Shown here: positions 27,929 through 30,549 of the stretch, piece by piece
How positions within the stretch are numbered: position 1 is the first letter of the stretch
Layout: each line of letters opens with the position of its first letter
Translations under genes and position numbers: made by a program
Origin: a virus
Length of the DNA: 30,549 nucleotides
Strand: one strand, 5' to 3'
Virus record (IMG/VR): IMGVR_UViG_3300042375_000103
Span: 1-30,549 of that record
Notes under the pieces: model-generated
Seen by the model: only the letters and a program-made list of their open reading frames with translations
Databases searched by the model: none
What the model was told of the DNA's origin: nothing

Positions 27929-28301
27929 CTATTGTGTATTCGTTGTAAACTTTTCTAATTTCGTTTACTCTATCACGCCAACAAGAAGCACAGTTTGAAT
28001 TTTCTATTTTTTTATTAAAAATTCTATAATAAATATCGATTAATTTGTACTGCTGATTAACTGTTAATTGGTCTTTTAATACTGCAAATAAATCAGTCAA
28101 ATAATTATAATCTTCTTCTACCAAACAATTAGGTTTGTGATAAGAAAATAATTTGTTTAATACTTCTTTTCGTTTATCACACCCACAATCCACACCGGTT
28201 GCTTTGCTAAACTTTTCTACAACTGCTTTAATTCCTGTTGCTTCTGTGATTTGTTCTATGGTATCACCTAAACCTGCTGCTTTTTTTCTACCTCGTGCCA
28301 T
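27921..28301 (-). CDS. Zinc-binding-type phage protein (CGC...CASCW)
   Basis: The 126 aa product begins MARGRKKAAGLGDTIEQITE. It contains VDCGCDKRKEVLNKLFSYHK (about 38-57), KPNCLVEEDYNYLTDLF and a C-terminal SNCASCWRDRVNEIRKVYNE. Five Cys in three clusters (C-G-C, C, C-A-S-C) look like a zinc site. I recognise the GLGDT...CGC-[DE]-KRKE...CASCW pattern from flavobacterial phages, where it commonly follows the sigma factor gene. Function is unknown; DNA or polymerase binding would fit its position. Confidence 0.72.
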   Translation of the reverse strand: MARGRKKAAGLGDTIEQITEATGIKAVVEKFSKATGVDCGCDKRKEVLNKLFSYHKPNCLVEEDYNYLTDLFAVLKDQLTVNQQYKLIDIYYRIFNKKIENSNCASCWRDRVNEIRKVYNEYTIDA

Positions 28302-28312
28302 AATTTTTTGTT

Positions 28313-28852
28313 TTAGTAAATTCCGTTATAATCGTTATTAATGTAATCCTGATAATCTTTATTGAATTTTGTGTTTAAAATTTCTTTATAGTTTTTTATT
28401 GAATTAAAAATTGATATTAAACTTATGTTTGTTTCTTTTGCTATATCACGCATCGACATATCAGAATCCCTATAAAGTTTAAATAGCTTTTCATCGTACC
28501 AATGCCAATTTTTTATTTCTTCATCTATAAGTAAACAAATATCGTTATAAGCATTGTGTTCGTCTAAATTAGAATCATCAAATAAAGTAAACTGTTCATC
28601 TATAGAAACTTTATTTACTTTCATTTTCTTGTTATAGTACTGAAAGAATAAACTTTTTAAAGTAAAGAACACATAACCTTTCCTGACATTACCTGAAGCA
28701 TCTATAATCTTTGTAGCATCTGCATATTTGTACAAAGCAATGTACGTTTCCTGCACTATATCTTCTGCATAGTCATATTCACCAAACGAATTAATTATCT
28801 TAATCCATTCTTTGTGGTGCTGTGCTACTTGTTTAAGCCATTTGTTGTCCAT
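28313..28852 (-). CDS. Phage-encoded sigma-70 family (ECF-like) sigma factor
   Basis: The 179 aa product has the layout of small sigma factors: region 2 around YAEDIVQETYIALYKYAD (28-45) and FTLKSLFFQYYNKK (63-76), an acidic linker, and region 4 with DEKLFKLYRDSDMSMRDIAK (120-139) followed by ETNISLISIFNSIKNYKEIL. The region 4 HTH is intact. It would redirect host RNA polymerase to phage promoters, most likely late ones, since no standard promoter precedes the virion genes. It overlaps the upstream membrane gene by 28 bases. Confidence 0.82.
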   Translation of the reverse strand: MDNKWLKQVAQHHKEWIKIINSFGEYDYAEDIVQETYIALYKYADATKIIDASGNVRKGYVFFTLKSLFFQYYNKKMKVNKVSIDEQFTLFDDSNLDEHNAYNDICLLIDEEIKNWHWYDEKLFKLYRDSDMSMRDIAKETNISLISIFNSIKNYKEILNTKFNKDYQDYINNDYNGIY

Positions 28853-29037
28853 ACGAAAGAAAATGAAATTACAAATAAAAGCACTTGTATAGTATGTTCT
28901 ACTTCATCTTCAAAATCATCATCATTATATAATGCACCGAGCATTACACCTTTAATTGGAGTAATAAGTATTTCGCAGTCCACAAACTGAAATACTATTA
29001 AACAAATTAAGCAAAAGCAAACAAGAAATAAAATCAT
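28825..29037 (-). CDS. Two-segment small membrane protein
   Basis: The 70 aa product has a strongly hydrophobic N-terminus (MILFLVCFCLICLIVFQFV) and a second hydrophobic stretch near the end (IQVLLFVISFSFVW). Between them is an acidic segment (NDDDFEDEVEH). The pattern suggests two membrane passes. It overlaps the sigma factor start by 28 bases, so its expression may tune sigma synthesis. Function is unknown. Confidence 0.62.
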   Translation of the reverse strand: MILFLVCFCLICLIVFQFVDCEILITPIKGVMLGALYNDDDFEDEVEHTIQVLLFVISFSFVWTTNGLNK

Positions 29038-29039
29038 AT

Positions 29040-29330
29040 TTAAAACATTTTAGCGGTTATACGTGCTTCTTTTCGTTCACGTTGTATCGGTTTAATTTGA
29101 AAGTTAACAGTTATATCAGTTAGTGTTTCATCTTTATCTTGTAATCCGGTAATTACTTCTTCGAGCGCAATGTAATCAAATTTAGATTCTCTATTACACA
29201 ATCTTTCAATTAAATGTAAATCAGCCTGTAATGTTCTAAAGTAATGCAGCATTTCTCTATTATCACACCAATGTAATTCCATACGTGCTGCTTCTGTTTT
29301 TAGTTCCTGTATTTTGTTTTCTATTTGCAT
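29040..29330 (-). CDS. Hypothetical protein between ATPase and membrane gene
   Basis: The 96 aa product is helical with charged repeats: MQIENKIQELKTEAARMELH, then FRTLQADLHLIERLCNRESK, and a basic C-terminus (QRERKEARITAKMF). It starts one base after the ATPase stop and could be an accessory of that ATPase, such as a loader; this is inferred from adjacency. Two Cys residues are present but no metal motif. Confidence 0.6.
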   Translation of the reverse strand: MQIENKIQELKTEAARMELHWCDNREMLHYFRTLQADLHLIERLCNRESKFDYIALEEVITGLQDKDETLTDITVNFQIKPIQRERKEARITAKMF

Positions 29331-30179
29331 TTAAAATACTCCTTTTAATACATCGTATAAATTACCTTCAACTTGTGGTAAACCTGCTTTGTTTACTTTA
29401 AAACTAAAGTTTTCAAAACTTGTATTTCTACTTCTTTTACACGATACGGTTACTAATTCTTTGTTTACTGTGTTTAGTTCTAATTGAATCTGTGTTTCTG
29501 CCTTCTTTTCTAATGCTGAACCTAAATGCCCTGTTGGTTTATCAGTTCCAAAGTTTGAGTGAATAACAGTAACTATATGGCAATGCAGTTCCTTTGTCCA
29601 TTTCATTAGTTTCTGAACCACTAAATTAGATTCTTCAATATTGTTTACATCTGAACATAAATCTGCAATACCATCTATAATTACTAAACCTATTTCTTTA
29701 CCTTCTAACTTTTCATATAAGCAATATTCTATAAAATCAATTCTACATTTTGCGCTTAATTGCCTTAATGCGTAAGTGTGATAGTTTTCTATTTTATTAC
29801 CACTCATTTCCATTGGTCTTTTAAAAACTAAAGAAGCGTGAAAATTACCTTGTTCTGTGTCAAAATGTATTAAATGTTTACCTTTTCTATTGCCTTTTAA
29901 ATCGCCCGAAATTCCGTTTATTTCATCATTTAAATATACTGCTGATAATAAACTAATAAAAAATGTTTTCTTACTTTTAGGTGGTGCTTGTACAAAGCTA
30001 AAATTACCATAAGTTCCTACAGGAATAGGATATTCAATTACACCATCTTTTGTTTCAAATTGTTTAGTTCCAAATGAAATAGCAGGTAACGGATATTCTA
30101 TTTTTTCTAAAGGGTTTATGTAACATTCTTCTTCATACAATTGCATTATTAATCTGTGTGCGTCTTTGTCTATCGTCAT
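29331..30179 (-). CDS. RepA-like RecA-fold ATPase (AAA_25 type), probable replicative helicase
   Basis: The 282 aa product shows a RecA-type nucleotide-binding core: a degenerate Walker A, APPKSKKT (65-72), as in phage RepA-like helicases; HFDTEQGNF (105-113) with a candidate catalytic Glu110; Walker B IGLVIIDGIADL (163-174, D169); and HIVTVIHSNFGTDKPTGHLG (201-220) as a sensor segment. The size fits hexameric RepA-type helicases, which unwind forks in phages lacking a large helicase-primase. It is the first gene after the SSB terminator and seems to depend on read-through. Confidence 0.83.
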   Translation of the reverse strand: MTIDKDAHRLIMQLYEEECYINPLEKIEYPLPAISFGTKQFETKDGVIEYPIPVGTYGNFSFVQAPPKSKKTFFISLLSAVYLNDEINGISGDLKGNRKGKHLIHFDTEQGNFHASLVFKRPMEMSGNKIENYHTYALRQLSAKCRIDFIEYCLYEKLEGKEIGLVIIDGIADLCSDVNNIEESNLVVQKLMKWTKELHCHIVTVIHSNFGTDKPTGHLGSALEKKAETQIQLELNTVNKELVTVSCKRSRNTSFENFSFKVNKAGLPQVEGNLYDVLKGVF

Positions 30180-30189
30180 TTGTCTTTTG

Positions 30190-30219
30190 TAAAAAAAGGG
30201 TAGCTTTTACACTACCCTG
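30190..30219 (-). terminator. Terminator/attenuator after the SSB gene
   Basis: On the minus strand GGGTAG (30217-30212), an 8 base loop and CTACCC (30203-30198) are followed by seven T (A-run 30191-30197). It begins 9 bases after the SSB stop. The RepA-like ATPase begins at 30179 with no room for a promoter, so part of the transcripts must read through. Confidence 0.85.
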
Positions 30220-30225
30220 TTAAAT

Positions 30226-30549
30226 CTAAAATGGTAAATCATCATTACTTTGGCTTGCGTTAAATTGCTGTGCCATATCACCATTTAATTTACCTGTAGC
30301 TTTTACTTCTTGCTTTGTAGCAGTTGTTACTTTACCATCAGTCCATACTACTTTGCCGTTTCCAAGATAGTTTTTAGCTTTTTTAGCTTCACGTTCTTCT
30401 TGCGTTTGTGAATCAGTAATAGAAACATTTTGCCCCCATTGGTTTGTTTCATCACTAATTGAAATTGTGCCGTTGTAGTATACTGCACCATCTTTACCAA
30501 TTACAAATTTCTCTTTTGGTAGTTTGTCTACCCTTAAACTAAAATTAAT
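30226..30549 (-). CDS. SSB-like single-stranded DNA-binding protein, C-terminal part (gene spans the circular junction)
   Basis: This is the 3' part of the gene that begins at 139 in circular coordinates; 30423-30549 duplicates 1-127. The last residues read NASQSNDDLPF, an acidic, Phe-terminated tip like the C-terminal tail (consensus DDDIPF) with which bacterial SSBs recruit repair and replication partners. The rest is polar with several Lys residues and scattered aromatics (W42, W73), as in small phage SSBs of about 110 aa. A hairpin terminator at 30219-30190 follows the stop within 10 bases, and the RepA-like ATPase gene starts just beyond it. Coating of ssDNA during replication and annealing is the expected role. 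Confidence 0.82.
   Translation of the reverse strand: MNFSLRVDKLPKEKFVIGKDGAVYYNGTISISDETNQWGQNVSITDSQTQEEREAKKAKNYLGNGKVVWTDGKVTTATKQEVKATGKLNGDMAQQFNASQSNDDLPF
30423..30549. repeat. Terminal direct repeat, right copy (circular overlap)
   Basis: This is an exact copy of positions 1-127 and should be collapsed with it. It encodes part of the SSB-like protein, so annotating both ends independently would split one gene into two partial ones. Confidence 0.93.

Overview
The window is an essentially complete genome of a tailed dsDNA phage (Caudoviricetes, siphovirus-type by gene content) that most likely infects a Bacteroidota host, probably a flavobacterium. The DNA is very AT-rich. Every confident gene lies on the minus strand and genes abut or overlap by a few bases. 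Start codons lack Shine-Dalgarno sequences, and three intergenic promoters fit the Bacteroidota TTTG / TANNTTTG consensus. The first 127 bases are repeated exactly at the end (1-127 = 30423-30549), and one gene, an SSB-like protein, reads continuously through that junction. The molecule is therefore circular or circularly permuted, with 30,422 unique bases.

In transcription order (descending coordinates, wrapping through the ends), promoter P1 (about 1069-1041) starts a recombination/replication operon: two small proteins, an ERF-family single-strand annealing protein, SSB (139->1, then 30422->30226), a RecA-fold RepA-like ATPase, a small membrane protein, a sigma factor, a zinc-binding protein, a PD-(D/E)XK nuclease and a DUF3310 protein. 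It ends at a terminator near 26570. Promoter P3 (about 26553-26504) opens a second operon: a RecE-like nuclease, a DNA methyltransferase, a miniature S-adenosylmethionine decarboxylase-like (SpeD) protein, a DnaA domain IV-like protein, and a run of small accessory genes with zinc ribbons and paralogues. That run leads into the terminase subunits (21.4-19.96 kb). Promoter P2 (about 19809-19749) precedes three small genes and a terminator.

From 19.0 down to 3.6 kb are the virion genes in an unusual order: a tail assembly chaperone with a clear -1 frameshift extension, tail completion proteins, two large tail/baseplate proteins, tape measure, prohead protease, scaffold-like protein, major capsid, major tail protein, portal with a C-terminal MuF-like extension, neck protein, and a receptor-binding fibre. 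A lysis cassette follows (holin candidate, DUF5675 L,D-peptidase-like lysin, one-piece u-spanin), then a NinG-like protein and a terminator.

Six hairpin terminators share almost the same stem (GGGTAGC/GCTACCC). Two are followed by promoters. Four lie immediately before another gene with no visible promoter, notably after SSB, major capsid and major tail protein, which suggests they act as attenuators. The most unusual content is the SpeD-like enzyme beside a SAM-dependent DNA methyltransferase, the repeated TTAAC-N6-TTAAC element upstream of each promoter, and the frameshifted chaperone. I found no DNA polymerase, primase, integrase, repressor, tRNA or CRISPR array.
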